The notes: generated from the sequence alone by a model not told the origin. 64,000 bases of DNA from Bubalus kerabau (GCF_029407905.1 NC_073643.1:27866001-27930000), one strand, 5' to 3'. Numbered from the stretch's first letter, positions 22,181-33,624 are shown. Program-made: numbers and translations.

Positions 22181-24130
22181 CCCTACCCCTTCCCCTCCCC
22201 AAAAGTGGGAGAGGCACAGGATGGCCAAAATGTGAGAGATTTCATTTTAAAAGCAGAGAAAATGGCTCAGTGCCAAAATTTACCTGTAGGTAGACATAAA
22301 TGCTGGAGAATAATGTAATCTTTTCTTTGAAAGAATGCTTAGCACAATATTTTTCCAGGAATGAATAGAAAGAATATTATGCTTTCACTCATTAGCTGTG
22401 TTAACTTAGCACATTGTATGTAAATCACCATAATAATTGCATTCTCTTCAGACTGAATTAGTTAGTTAGAATGAAGCTGTAATCAAAATGTTCATAATTG
22501 AAAATATAGTATTCTTGGTCTCATTTTGAAAAAATAACAAGGAACACTGATTGAATCAAATAATACAGTACATCACTGAAAATAGCCTTGGTATAGAGAT
22601 ACATTGTTTCTCTAGATTATACCTTAGCATGTCAATTAGCTCCCCAAATCTGGATTTGTCATGGTTTTTTACTGTTACCCTTTGTCTTCAGCCTAACTTC
22701 AGCTTTCCATGTGCAAAATCTAAGATTGACTTTTTAGATTTTAGATTTTTTTTAGGGAAAATATAAATAGTAAAAAGCTAAATTTTGTTTCTAAAATGTA
22801 TTAGACTCTATGGCACTGCTGGCTGTCATAAATCAAAGGGCAAAATAATTTCCAATAAATGGAACATTTAATGCCAATGCTCCTGGGAAAGAATATGTAA
22901 ATGATCACATGAATTTCAGGCAAGCTGTCACAGTAATTCCTCAAGGTACCCTTTAAAGATGACATATTCACTGTGAGGAAGGGGGCATTGGTTGTCTTGC
23001 AAAAGTCAAACTTGAAGCAATACTCTACTATATGAACTGATACAGGGCTTCCTGACATTCATTTCTTCAAATCTGATGCCATTAGCCACCCTCTATTACT
23101 TAATTTTCTTTTATGAGATAAAAATTGGTAGAATCTCAAATCTGCCTTAAATCATTACTTTTACTTAGATTTCCCCATAAAAAATGAGTCTGTCTAAAAT
23201 ATTTTGAAAAGCAAATTTGGGTCAAACAACCTTCAATCTTCAAAGATTTCAGAAGCTAATTATAAAAACCAAGCTCCAATCCAGCAAATATTTTCCTAGG
23301 TGAGGTCTATTTTGTAAAAGTCATAAGGAGCTTGTGATGGTGACATCTGTCTGGTTTCACCTGCTTCAGAGCCATCAAAATATGTCAATATTCTAAAAAG
23401 CAAGTAATTTTTAAATGAATTTAATACTAGTTCATTTAATGACATGAATTCACTTTAAGGTAATAAATATATTATGTGCAATATCAAATTCTAGCAGACC
23501 TGTAATTAGGTAAAGGGGATATATAACTTGCTCATTACCGGATATGTTGGAGCACCTGTACAACCAAGAGCAGTAATAAACATCGATAGCCTTTTCTTTA
23601 AAGGAAAGGACCCATAAGGTGCAACAGAGAACAATCTGGAAAACATGCATTAATCATCACAGTCCCGAACTTCTGCAGTGAAGAGTAGAAACATGCCTGG
23701 AAAGAGATTTTAATGAACTGTCCTAGCCAGTATTCTTACTTGCCCAGAAATAACTATTTGTTTCCATTTATTCCCTGACAATATTCAAGAGTTTGTGAGA
23801 AATGGTTATACACTATGTGCTCTGCCATTACTGGAGGGACATCCACAGCAGTACTTTTAAGGCCATAAAATAGAAATCTCCATTAACCAAGTTAAATTTT
23901 GAAAGTCACAGGGTGATGCATCCTAAAAATAATGAAATTAAGACAAAGCCAACTGCAACATTAGCAGACGAGAGAGGAAACATTTTTACACAAAAAGCAG
24001 TAAAGTCAACAATCTTTTGTTCTCTTATTACTAAAAGTTTCCCTAAACAGCTTTCTAAGCTTCTTTCTCCATCCCGGTTGGTTAATTTATGTCTTCCAAT
24101 CTTCTGGAAATCAAAGCTTTGTAGAAGATG
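22181..24130. other. unique AT-rich sequence, no gene seen
   Basis: No exons, RNA genes or nameable repeats were seen. A C-rich run lies at 22182-22200. Confidence 0.4.
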
Positions 24131-24258
24131 AACTGGACAGTAATACTAATGTCAATCGACGGTCTCCAAAATTAGAAATCAGTATTTTGCCTTCAGTAAA
24201 AACGCAGAGAAAAGAGAAGACGCCCTATCTACTTAAATTGAGGATTAATTTATAGTAA
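24131..24258 (+). repeat. member B of the local duplicated segment
   Basis: Partner of 22049-22180, about 2.08 kb away in direct orientation. The similarity ends where the MIR begins to its right. Confidence 0.6.
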
Positions 24259-24284
24259 CAGAAACGGGGTCAGCAACCATAACT

Positions 24285-24495
24285 TTAGTGTTGATTACAC
24301 AGCAGACGCTGAGCTAAACTGTTTACTGGAATTGTCTTAATCCACTTGCTCAAAAACCAGAAAATGAAGGTATTGATACTATCCCTATTATTTAAAAGGG
24401 GAAACTGAGGCATGGGGTAAACGACTCGTCCAAAACCACACATCTCAGAGCTATGAACCTACGTCAGGGCAGCGAGAGACTCTGCCTTGCACGAG
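24285..24495 (-). repeat. MIR SINE at the edge of the CpG island
   Basis: Reverse-complement MIR: 'cgctgagctaaactgttta', 'cttaatccacttgctc', the core 'ggggaaactgaggcatgg', then 'cagagctatgaacctacg'. Its left-hand neighbour is unique DNA. Its right end runs into the CpG island about 30 bases before the first NRF-1 motif. Confidence 0.75.
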
Positions 24496-24525
24496 CCCAG
24501 GTGGCTCACCAGTTGCCCACCTCCG

Positions 24526-24588
24526 CGCGCACGCGCATACGTGCCCCCCACCTCGGGCGTTCCGTGAGCGCGCCATCGCGCACGCGCA
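24526..24588. promoter_or_regulatory. two perfect NRF-1 motifs
   Basis: The palindromic 12-base word cgcgcacgcgca, an exact YGCGCAYGCGCR match, occurs at 24526-24537 and at 24577-24588, 51 bases apart. NRF-1 commonly binds such sites near CpG-island start sites. Binding here is inferred. Confidence 0.65.
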
Positions 24589-25137
24589 TGCCCTGGCACC
24601 ACTTGCCAGCTCTGGGGGCTCTTTGGGAGCCGCCCCCCTACCCCGGCGGAGCTGAACCCCGGCGCCACTCGCGTTTGGCTGAACCTGAGTCTTCCTCCGC
24701 GCCTTGTCGCCCTGCTGTGTCACTACACACCTGCCTTCAGTAGCTCACCTCCTACCCCTTCTCCGCCCGCCCTTCGGCTGACAGCCTGACCACCCAACCC
24801 CGCGCTCGCCCCAGGATGCGACTCGGGGTGTGGGTACCTGAGCCCTCGCGGTGGCGACTTCTTCAGCCCCTGGCTTTTCGCAGGAATTCCTCAGTCCTGC
24901 CCCCGGATGAGAAAGTGAGGCTCGCAGTGAGCAAGAGAAGTGGGAATGAAGGGGCTGGCTGGCGTTCCCCAGCCTCCGGGCTCCAGTCCTAGCTCTCCAG
25001 ATTAATCACTTTCTCCCTGCTCCCCCCAACCCCCACGCACACTCTCACTCAAAAAAAGAAGGGAGGGAGAGAGGCACAAAGAGGAAGAAGGGACCATCCG
25101 TGACTGGCATCTCTAGCTCCCCCAGCTCCGCTCCCAG

Positions 25138-25151
25138 GGAGCCATGGCAAC
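25138..25151 (+). promoter_or_regulatory. RFX X-box-like site
   Basis: ggagccatggcaac has a perfect right half (CCATGGCAAC) and a degenerate left half compared with the RFX consensus. The embedded ATG opens a frame with no recognisable protein. Confidence 0.3.
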
Positions 25152-25510
25152 CACGCCCCCGACCTGCCCCCTCATCCCCTCGGTGGTCTGGGGAGGTGGA
25201 GCCCCTAACCTTTCCGGTTTTCTCGTCCCCCACCCCCGCCCCACCAACCCAGGTGTCCAAAATCTCCCTTTTCAAGCTGACGGCGCGTATCAAACCTCAC
25301 TGGCATGTGTAATCGTCCCCTGAGAGTGGGAGCAAGACAGTGGGGCGGCTGTGTTGGCGAAAGAGAACTGAGCCCTACGACCCAAGAGATGGTAGGGGGC
25401 AGGAAGGAGTCATGCCAGGACTAACCTTCAAACCCAGCTGGACTTCGCAGCCCCCACCCGGGTGAGGCTGGAATCTCCAGGAGGGTCTGGAATCCCCTCC
25501 AGAGGGTAGC

Positions 25511-25530
25511 AAGAGATGCAGGTAAGGGAG
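25511..25530 (+). other. candidate splice donor, first-exon end
   Basis: gcag/gtaaggg at 25521/25522 is a close match to the mammalian donor consensus inside the CpG island. No acceptor was identified downstream. Confidence 0.3.
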
Positions 25531-25652
25531 GCTGGAGAAAAGACAGAGTCAACCTACCTACCCATGACCAGGAGGAGAAAGTGGGAGCTGGAGGATTCGA
25601 GGAGCCGCTTTACTCCGTCCGACCGACCAGAACCTCCTGAATCCAGCCTCAG

Positions 25653-25670
25653 CCACCAGGGGGCGGGGCT
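25653..25670 (+). promoter_or_regulatory. CTCF core motif overlapping Sp1 GC box
   Basis: ccaccagggggcg (25653-25665) fits the CTCF core. The overlapping gggggcggggct (25659-25670) is a classic GC box. Occupancy is inferred. Confidence 0.5.
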
Positions 25671-25931
25671 GGGAAAGGGGGTGTCTCTAACTGGCCAAAG
25701 GCTGAGGGAACCTCGGACCACCCTACTTTGTGCAATGACGGAGCCCTGACTACGCACCATCACCGACCCACCATGGGTTGACTCCCTCCCCGCTGGAGCA
25801 AACCCATTATCCTCCTTCGGTCTCGCTCAGAGTTGGGGAACTCCCCGGGGCTAACAAGACATAAGCACATTAACCACCGCCCCCACCCCCTACCCCCGGC
25901 ACACCTGAGTCGCCCCCAGTACCAGATCCTT

Positions 25932-25944
25932 TCTGTACCTTCCT
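25932..25944 (-). other. candidate splice donor on the minus strand
   Basis: On the minus strand the sequence reads gaag/gtacag, with the exon ending at 25939. It would close a first exon starting somewhere in the CpG-dense 25.94-26.29 kb block. This is a weak, sequence-only call. Confidence 0.25.
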
Positions 25945-26290
25945 TCGAGGAAACCGCTCCTTCAAGCTGGCTTGGAGCGGGAGAAGGGCGTGGAAGTCCA
26001 GCAGCTCCGGCGGATGCACGGGAGTTTCTCGCCTGCAGCTCCCAGCCGATCTGCACGCGGGTCTGCCCGCGGAGAGGCCGCCGCGCCCCTCCCACCGCCG
26101 GCAGTGGCCGCGAGGACGCGGACCTGTTCTGGCTTGCTCTCGGATCCACACCCTCCCCGCAGAGGGAGGCTCGCGCAGCTCGTCTCTGCGGTGGTTCTGC
26201 CCACCCACCCCACACCCACGCCGCTTATTCCCCCTCCCTTTCCTCGCTCCCTTGGGACAGCGAGAGTTACAGGCTTAAGACTTTTATTTC

Positions 26291-29200
26291 ACGGTGAAAA
26301 GCAAGGGACGAAGCCCAAACTTTGCTCGCCATTTTCTACGTCTATGGTTAAAAGAGGTAGGATCGTTGCCCCTTTTTTCTACAAAAGAGAAATTTTGAAG
26401 TCCGTCTGCCTCCTGATAGCTCCACTCCGTACGTATTCCAGACACAGGTCGCCAGTCTGGTTTTCTCCCAGAGCTGCATGTTGGAGGGGTGTGGTGCCAT
26501 GGACCTATTTAATTTTTTTTTTGTTTGTTTTCCTTTTTGCTCTCATTACTCATTTAGAGGCGTGATGAGGCTTGCTATTTAATTTACAAATGATGCTACT
26601 TCCGCAAACTGGCAAATTATTGGTATTTGAATGTATGCACCTTCTTCTATTATCATTTTTTAATCATCCTATTGACTTATGATCAATAATTTTATCATAT
26701 TGTTCCCTAACATTTTTCCTACTTATTCTGTATTAATTCACTAATGAATTAATCAGTTATAAAATAGAAAAAAGTCTTGGGTGCTTATCTCCACTACAAA
26801 AGGCCACTTCTGTTGCCTTATCAATTCCCCCCAAAAATGCAATTTTTATTTGAAGATTCCAAAATTAATCTGGGAAAGTTACAATCTTTGCAGTATAAAG
26901 TGATTTTTATACCCCTTTCATTTTTTCCCTCACCATAATCATATTTTCCAAAAAATTCACACAGTTCCACTTTTTAAAAAATTTTGTTGAAGTTCTCTTT
27001 GATGGTTAGAGAATCATTGACTGCTAAGTTTTACTCTACTAAGGCAGTGAGATTGACCTTACAGTCTGGTTTTGTCCATTGAACAATGAGGGCATTTAGA
27101 GATGTGAGCCCCCCTCAGAGTTGGATGCCGCTATAGTGAGCAGCAAGGGGAAGGCAATTCAGGATTCTGCTTCAAAAGCAACTGAATAAAATATTTTGAA
27201 AATGAACAAATGGACTTTTAAATTTTAATAATTGCTAACCTTGGAGCCCCAATTCTGTCAGTTCATGTGTGGGCATGGCTCTTACTGACTGTGTGGCAAA
27301 TTGCAAATGCAAGTGAGGGCAGGATATATCCTGAGTTTAAACTGAACTGCTGGAGTAATTTCTTTGCCTGAGGCATCATTATTCACATGGCATGTTTTCT
27401 AAAGTAGAAACAAAGATAGAATATTGAATAAAATTCCAAAAGGGAAAGTACTGTATCTGTAAGAAAACATTTCAGAGGTCAAGAAGACACAAAGCTAAGT
27501 TGATCTCCTGAGTATATCACCTTCTTGTAATCATCTGCTGAGCAGAAGACTCAGAACTCTATCCTGGTCAAAGCAACAGTGTACTGAAACCTTTTGCTCT
27601 TCTTTGTTTTATGGTATGTTTGCTTGACATTTGGATCCCTATTTTAAAAAACAAATGTTTGTTCAGCACCTACTAATTATCAGTCATTGTTCTAGGAGCC
27701 AGGGTACAGTGGAAAATTCAACAGGCAAGGCTAGTTACTTGTTTTTAAATTAACTACCCAAAGATATATAAGAGAATAGCAAGGCATGATACCTGAAACA
27801 AGAAGATGATAAGTCAGTTCTTAAATCATGAGTTTTTCTTGAAAGGGGAAAAAACATGATTCTGCATGTAAATCAGGAAATAGCCCAAGAGTAAACCTAT
27901 GGCTTAAGGACAAACATTAAGTCCTCATGTACACAAAAAACTTTACCCCAGGCAAGTACATTTTGAGAAAGAAGCGAGGGAGAGAGGGAAAAGGTAGGCT
28001 AGGGAAAAGGAAGGAAAGGAGGGAGGAAGGAAGACAGACAAATGATTAACCAAGATAGGAAAATAGAACTTGAGAGAAAGAAAGTATTTTATCCAACTAA
28101 AGGAAGTTTGTTTGTTTTTTAAGGAATTCAAAATGGAGGCAGTGACTTAAACTTCCACATCCAAGAAACACTTCATAGTTATTACCTCCAAGGATAATTT
28201 CATATTTTTAATACATCGTCGAGGACAGGCAACCAATTCAGGTTTTCCCATCCCAAGAAACTTACAGATCTACTGCCTCTACTTCTAGAAAGACTGGAAC
28301 CTGACACCAGAAGGCAGCCTTCAGCCTGAATGGATGTTTGCTGAAGATACCTTCTGCTGCTGCTCTGAAATCCTCTCTTGGCTCCCATTCTCTGGTCTGA
28401 CACTCTATTCAGCACATTTCTCACTCTACAAACAAACCTTATCTATCAGCCGTCACACCTTTGCATGTGGGTGCTGGAGAAAGACTGGATACTTATGTCA
28501 CATGAAAATGTGATTGCATTAGCCTTGAAAGGTGTGAATTTCTTGCTCACAATTGAGGAAGATGGTGGAAAATAAAATTTCAGCTATCAAATCACAAATG
28601 CAAGGGAGAAAAGGAGTTCTTTCATGAATAGAAGCAGAAGGTGAGAGAGATATGCTGGTCATCTGGAAAAAAAAGAGAAAGGATATTAAAAGCTGGGGTA
28701 TTTTTCAGCTTTTACTGCTGATTTACTACCTACCCTCGGCCTGAACCATCATTTGGTATCATTCCCAGAGTAGGGCCATTGAAGGAATATTGGCTCTTGG
28801 CAAAGGCTAGTAGCTAGTGATATGGCATCATTCCTAGAAAAATTGTTTAGCAGAAGAGCTATAGTTTTGGAAATGGCATTTCAGTCTAGCAGTTCAGAAT
28901 AGTCACAGATCGACAGAGGTTTTCTAGCCAACTGCTGTAATAAAGGAAAGCAGGATCTTTCCACTGAGGGATAAACCCTCAAAGGCAACCTTGGAAGTAC
29001 AAAGCAGCCACCTTCAGCTTAGATATTAATAAAGCAAAAGAAGACCACATTAACTCTGAGGAGTTAAAATGACAGAGTTGATACTCCTTTAACTTGTCCT
29101 TTAATGTGAGAACAAAAGGACATGTATTAAAAATCAAAGGGCAATAATTCTGGAACAAATAAAAAGGTAAAATCTTGTATTTCATGCTGTGGATCGTTAA

Positions 29201-30059
29201 TATGTGTGATTCACCCTTAGGAGGTCATGGAACCAGATACTTTCACTGGATTTTAATAGGACTAAGGAATTTTATGGTCATTAATAACACTATACTTATA
29301 TAGCTAAAACATTGCTTATATCTTGTCAAATTTCAGGCTTCAAGGCATTTGTTGATTTCTTGTGGAGATCAGAAAGATTTCCTGTCCTCCAATTAGAAAC
29401 ACCTAACTGTCAATTATGGCTGGTTTACTTTCATTTTGGTGATTCGTTCCAAAGTCCTAGGCAACCAAGTTTTATTCACATGTATTGGGGGAAAAGCCTG
29501 ATATTTGGGGAAGATGAGAATTTCATATGAATCTGTACTCCAAACATAGTATAAAATCTTTTCAATCTGGTAAGGACCTCAGCTAACATATTCTCCTACA
29601 GCTTCTTTTTATACTTGAGGTAGGTAAGGTTCAGAAATTTTCTCCAGGTGGTATGACTAGTTAGTGGCCTAGAAAATATTTTTTTTAAATCTCCTCATTT
29701 TTAATCTTGTATCGTTTTAGAATGTGACGAGCCACTGCCATTCTGGAAGATAATTTATTCCAATTTTGCTACAGCAAACAAAATGTATGCTAAATAGTGA
29801 GACAGTGAGTGATGCACAAGAATAAGGACTGATCATTACAGAAAACATAGTTCAGCTGAAGTAAAGGACTTAGTTTATCTTTTTCATCTATTCTGTCCTG
29901 TTGGTTTGGGCCAATACGTCTTACTGCTGTCTGTATAACGTAACCATGTTAGAGAAAAAGGAGAGAACTAGTGGGTCTTCTTAATATAAGACATTGTGTA
30001 TGGCAGGATGTTTACTCCCCTCTCTCCTTCTGTCTCACCCCTCAAATTTGTTCTTTTTT
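26291..30059. other. unique AT-rich sequence with minor old repeats
   Basis: No gene was supported. At 27650-27735 the motif 'ttgttcagcacctactaatt' begins what looks like an old interspersed repeat. A reverse MIR fragment is visible at about 29575-29672 ('ggtaaggttcagaaa', 'ctagttagtggcctag'). Confidence 0.4.
27964..28040. repeat. purine-rich (GGAA/GA)n simple repeat
   Basis: Almost all A and G on the plus strand, with several ggaa and gagg units. Confidence 0.75.
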
Positions 30060-30460
30060 TCTTTTTTTTTAATTCCTGGGCACATGGCCACCTACTAAAA
30101 GACTGTATTTCCCAGTTTCCCTCATGACAAAGTGCAAACCGAAGACTAGATTCTCACTAAAGGGACATGAAGAGAAATGTAGTTGGCAATTTCCAGGTCA
30201 TCGACTTAAAAATAATCTAGATTCTTTTAGCTCTTTTTCCTTCTAGCTAACCTGCAATGGTTAAAGTCTTACATTGAAGATGACAAAAGAGCATCTAGGA
30301 ACTGAGCTCCTGATGACTCTGTAAATCAGAACCTGCTTATTACCATGAATTGACTTTATCTCTTCTTTGAGCCAATGTCTTCTGAGGTCTCTGTATTATA
30401 TTTATTTAGCCTTTCTCCTATGTAATACAACTGTTACCTCAATCATCAGAGCAATTTCAG
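30060..30460 (+). repeat. old mammalian LTR-like repeat, decayed
   Basis: 'cccagtttccctcatgac', 'tgtagttggcaatttccagg', 'agctaacctgcaatgg' and an end-like 'ctccctatgtaatac' type block recall a widespread old mammalian LTR-like element whose family I cannot name with certainty. The copy at about 40140-40530 seems related. Confidence 0.4.
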
Positions 30461-31074
30461 AGCAGTAAAGTAAAATAAGAATGGAGGTACAGTGGATACT
30501 GCTATTTTTTTAAATTTCCCTGCATTTATCTGCATTAATATGGCTCAACCAATACTAGGGAATAACAAATCCCCCTATGTTTATTTGGCTGATTGGAGGC
30601 TCATTCCAATGCTTCCTCTCTACTTCTGGTCCAGGTTATACAGTCATGACCAACCAACATTTTCCATCCCTCTGCTCAGAGCAATGAAAGGCAGATTCAA
30701 AAGGAGTCAATCAGAGACATATCTTGGACTTACTCTGAACAACTGGGATAAAAAGTGATGATTGCTCAGCAGGTCTGATGTAAGTGAGGCTGCTTCTTAT
30801 CAACACTTAGGGCATGCCTGAGAATGAAAGCACCATGGGGGAAAGAAAAGGAGAGAGGCAGATACTTGATATTCTTATTTGAAGACCTTGATCTTCAAAT
30901 AAGCTCAAAGTTCACTGTTTATTAAAAGCTAAAACTGGAATAAATCTCAATTTGTAGCTAGGTAAATTGAAAAAAATTTTCCATAAAATAATTTGCATTG
31001 GTTTCCTGTTTCTTGTGATAAAAATCATTTTTTTCACTATAAATGCCAAAATAAGATTATTATCTTGGGATAAG
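30461..31074. other. unique sequence, no gene seen
   Basis: No exon, repeat or RNA gene was recognised. The short open frame at 30492-30758 has no flanking splice sites or known protein similarity. Confidence 0.4.
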
Positions 31075-31860
31075 TTAACCTTAGATATACAGATGACACT
31101 ACCCTATGGCAGAAAGTGAAGAAAAACTAAAGAGCCTCTTGATGAAAGTGAAAGAGGAGAGTTAAAAAGTTGGCTTAAAGCTCAACATTCAGAAAACTAA
31201 GATCATGGCATCCAGTCCCATCACTTCATGGCAAATAGATGGGGAAACAGTGGCTGAATTTATTTTTCTGGGCTCCAAAATCACTGCAGATGGTGATTGC
31301 AGTCATGAAATTAAAAGACACTTATTCCTTGGAAGGAAAGTTATGACCAACCTAGACAGCATATTCAAAAGCAGAGACATTACTTTGTCAGCAAAGGTCT
31401 GTCTAGTCAAGGTTATGGCTTTTCCAGTAGTCTTGTATGGATGTGAGAGTTGGACTATAAAGAAAGCTGAGCGCCAAAGAATTGATGCTTGTGAACTGTG
31501 GTGTTGGAGAAGACTCTTGAGAGTTCCTTGGACTGCAAGGAGATCCAACCAGTCCATCCTAAAGGAAATCAGCCCTGAATATTCATTGGAAGGACTGATG
31601 CTGAAGCTGAAACTCCAATACTTTGGCCACCTGATGCAAAGAGCTGACTCATTTGAAAAGACCCTGATGCTGGGAAAGATTGAGGGCAGGAGGAGAAGGG
31701 GACGACAGACAATGAGATGGTTGGATGGTATCACCAACTCAATGGACATGGCTTTGGGTGGACTCCGGGAGTTGGTGATGGACAGGGAGGCCTGGCGTGC
31801 TGTGGTTCTTGGGGTCACAAAGAGTCGGATATGACTGAGCGACTGAACTGACTGACTGAA
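31075..31860 (+). mobile_element. BovB LINE fragment, ORF2 C-terminal half and 3' end
   Basis: It starts just before the catalytic block ('ttagatatacagatgac', the YADD region) and runs to the '(actga)n' 3' end. From 31205 a 209-residue frame stays open to 31834. It contains the SRDIT, YGCESWTIKKAERQRIDA and GRRRRGRQTMRW blocks that define the BovB ORF2 C-terminus. The first 130 bases have stops, and the catalytic core and endonuclease are missing, so the frame is a relic and not a host gene. TSDs were not evident. Confidence 0.93.
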
Positions 31861-32594
31861 GTTGTTTAGTAAAAGGGATGTGCGTGGCAAAAAGTCTTCT
31901 TTCCATGACATTACCTATCTGGTTGGCAATGACGCCTTGAAATACTCTGTCTAAAGGATTCCACCCTATATCTGAATTCAGCAGGAAAGAACAAAGTGAT
32001 CTATTAATGATGCCTGACATTAATATTGTACACAAAGTGATTCTCATGTTCCATAGGTATTTGTCATCCTTGTTTTAAGGCATTCTTAAAATTTGACATA
32101 AATCTAGATGTATGGAGGCCTTACTTTTTTAAAAAAATTATGATATAATAGTACATTCTTTGGGGGCATATTTTTCACTCTTTAAAAGAGAGCCGTATAC
32201 CAATTAGTCTTCCCGTATAGTGTTTAGGGGCCATAACTCATACTTTCAATTGACTTTTTTCCTGCAAAATAAACAAATTAATTAGCAGAGATGTGTCTAA
32301 AGCACAAACTGCTGTTAATAGCATGTGTTTTACTGTGTTAATACAAACCATAATGCAATTATTTAGTCATTGCATTGGATTTATTTTCTTTCAGGGGTTA
32401 AATGAGACTTATCAGTCTATTTTTTTGTGTTGTTTTCAGAACATGATAAACAGACAAACTCAATATGGCATTCCAAACTCTATTTCACACAGAACAGTAA
32501 GCCCACAGCAAGGATTCTGAATCCCCTGTTTGTATTGACAGGAAAGATTTGCCTTAGTGTATGGACATTAGTTCTTCTATCTTCTGCTACATAG
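31861..32594. other. unique sequence, no gene seen
   Basis: AT-rich DNA; nothing recognisable. Confidence 0.4.
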
Positions 32595-32690
32595 CAGAAT
32601 TATACTCAGTAAGTTTAAGGATGTCCATAAATTTGGACCCAGGATTTCCACTTCAATGAATCTGTACAATTTGAATAACTTAAAACACAG
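32595..32690 (+). repeat. direct repeat copy 1 (partner 33528-33624)
   Basis: The run 'agtttaaggatgtccataaa' and then 'cttggaccc/tttggaccc' is shared with 33528-33624. By eye, 51 of the first 56 aligned bases agree and similarity continues more weakly to 'acag'. Confidence 0.7.
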
Positions 32691-33288
32691 GATACTTACT
32701 GTCTTTCTCACTCAGGTAGTTTTTTGCCAGCTCATACTAAAACACTTAAGGGCACATAACTATAGGCATGAGTAATACATATAAGTATTACATAACTTAT
32801 TTTGCCTGTGTTCCCTTCAAACAAGCAAAATTTACTGACTTATTTATTTTTCCTATTGCTTAGTCTATACACTAATACAAATGTGAAACACATTTAAAAT
32901 TTTTCCTATCATATAAAGAAGCCATCTTAAAATTTTCCTAAAATTAAGTAGATTTTAATATCTCAAATATACATAAAGGAGGAAATTTGATGATGAAAGT
33001 ATGAAATATTCCAGGATCCCTAAAATATTCTGGTTCAATATCCAGAGAAAATATATAGGAATTGACAAGTACAATGAATATATGCAATGTAGATAATAAC
33101 AAACAAACACAAGGCACAATTCCAGTTAAAACCCTTGATAATATTTTTGCTAATGAAAAAACAATACAAAACAAAAAAGTAAAGCTTAAATATAATTGCA
33201 TTATCCAATTTTAGGACAGATGCCATTTTAGAGGTCATTAATTCATGCAACCATTTCAGAAAAATATAGTTCATTATGTGTTATTACA
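32691..33288. other. unique AT-rich sequence, no gene seen
   Basis: Minus-strand frames here are short and unlike known proteins. Confidence 0.4.
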
Positions 33289-33498
33289 TTGGGCGTCTCA
33301 GATGGTGCTAGTGGTAAAGAACATGGCTGCCAATGCAGGAAATGCAGGTTCGCTCCCTGGGTCATGCAAATCCCCTGGAGAAGGAAATGGCAACCCAGTC
33401 CATATTTTTGCCTGGGAAATTCCATGAACAGAGGAGCCTGGTGGCCTATAGTCCATGGGGTTGCAAAGAGTCAGACACGACTGAAGCAACTTAGCATG
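33289..33498 (+). mobile_element. Bov-tA SINE
   Basis: A diverged tRNA head ('gtggtaaagaacatgg', 'gcaggttcgctccctggg') is followed by a Bov-A body ('ggagcctggtggcctatag', 'agagtcagacacgactgaag'). Confidence 0.9.
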
Positions 33499-33527
33499 CA
33501 CATTATTATATTAATAAATAATAAAAT

Positions 33528-33624
33528 CAGCAATTATACTCAATAAGTTTAAGGATGTCCATAAACTTGGACCCAGGACTTCTGCTTCTATGATTCTATA
33601 GCATGTAAATAACTTGAAATACAG
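33528..33624 (+). repeat. direct repeat copy 2 (partner 32595-32690)
   Basis: See copy 1. It lies about 30 bases right of the Bov-tA. Confidence 0.7.

Larger units (their letters stand above)
24465..26290. promoter_or_regulatory. CpG island, likely promoter of an unidentified gene
   Basis: This is the only CpG-rich stretch in a window otherwise nearly free of CpG. CG dinucleotides cluster at 24520-24850 and again at 25800-26270, with a somewhat poorer middle. It carries two perfect NRF-1 motifs, a CTCF/Sp1-like site and an X-box-like site. CAG/GTAAGG on the plus strand (exon end at 25521) and AAG/GTACAG on the minus strand (exon end at 25939) resemble splice donors, so first exons in either direction are possible. 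No TATA box was identified. Several long open frames overlap here on both strands, as expected for GC-rich DNA, and none resembles a protein I know. The gene it serves may lie outside the window or use only non-coding first exons here. Confidence 0.82.

Noticed and set aside
25760..26565. Long overlapping open frames of 110-197 residues on both strands in the CpG island
   Set aside because: Stops are rare in GC-rich DNA. The frames overlap on both strands, are Pro/Arg/Ser-rich and resemble no protein I recognise.
31205..31834. A 209-residue open frame as a host gene
   Set aside because: YGCESW, GRRRRGRQ and neighbouring blocks identify it as BovB ORF2 C-terminus without its catalytic parts.
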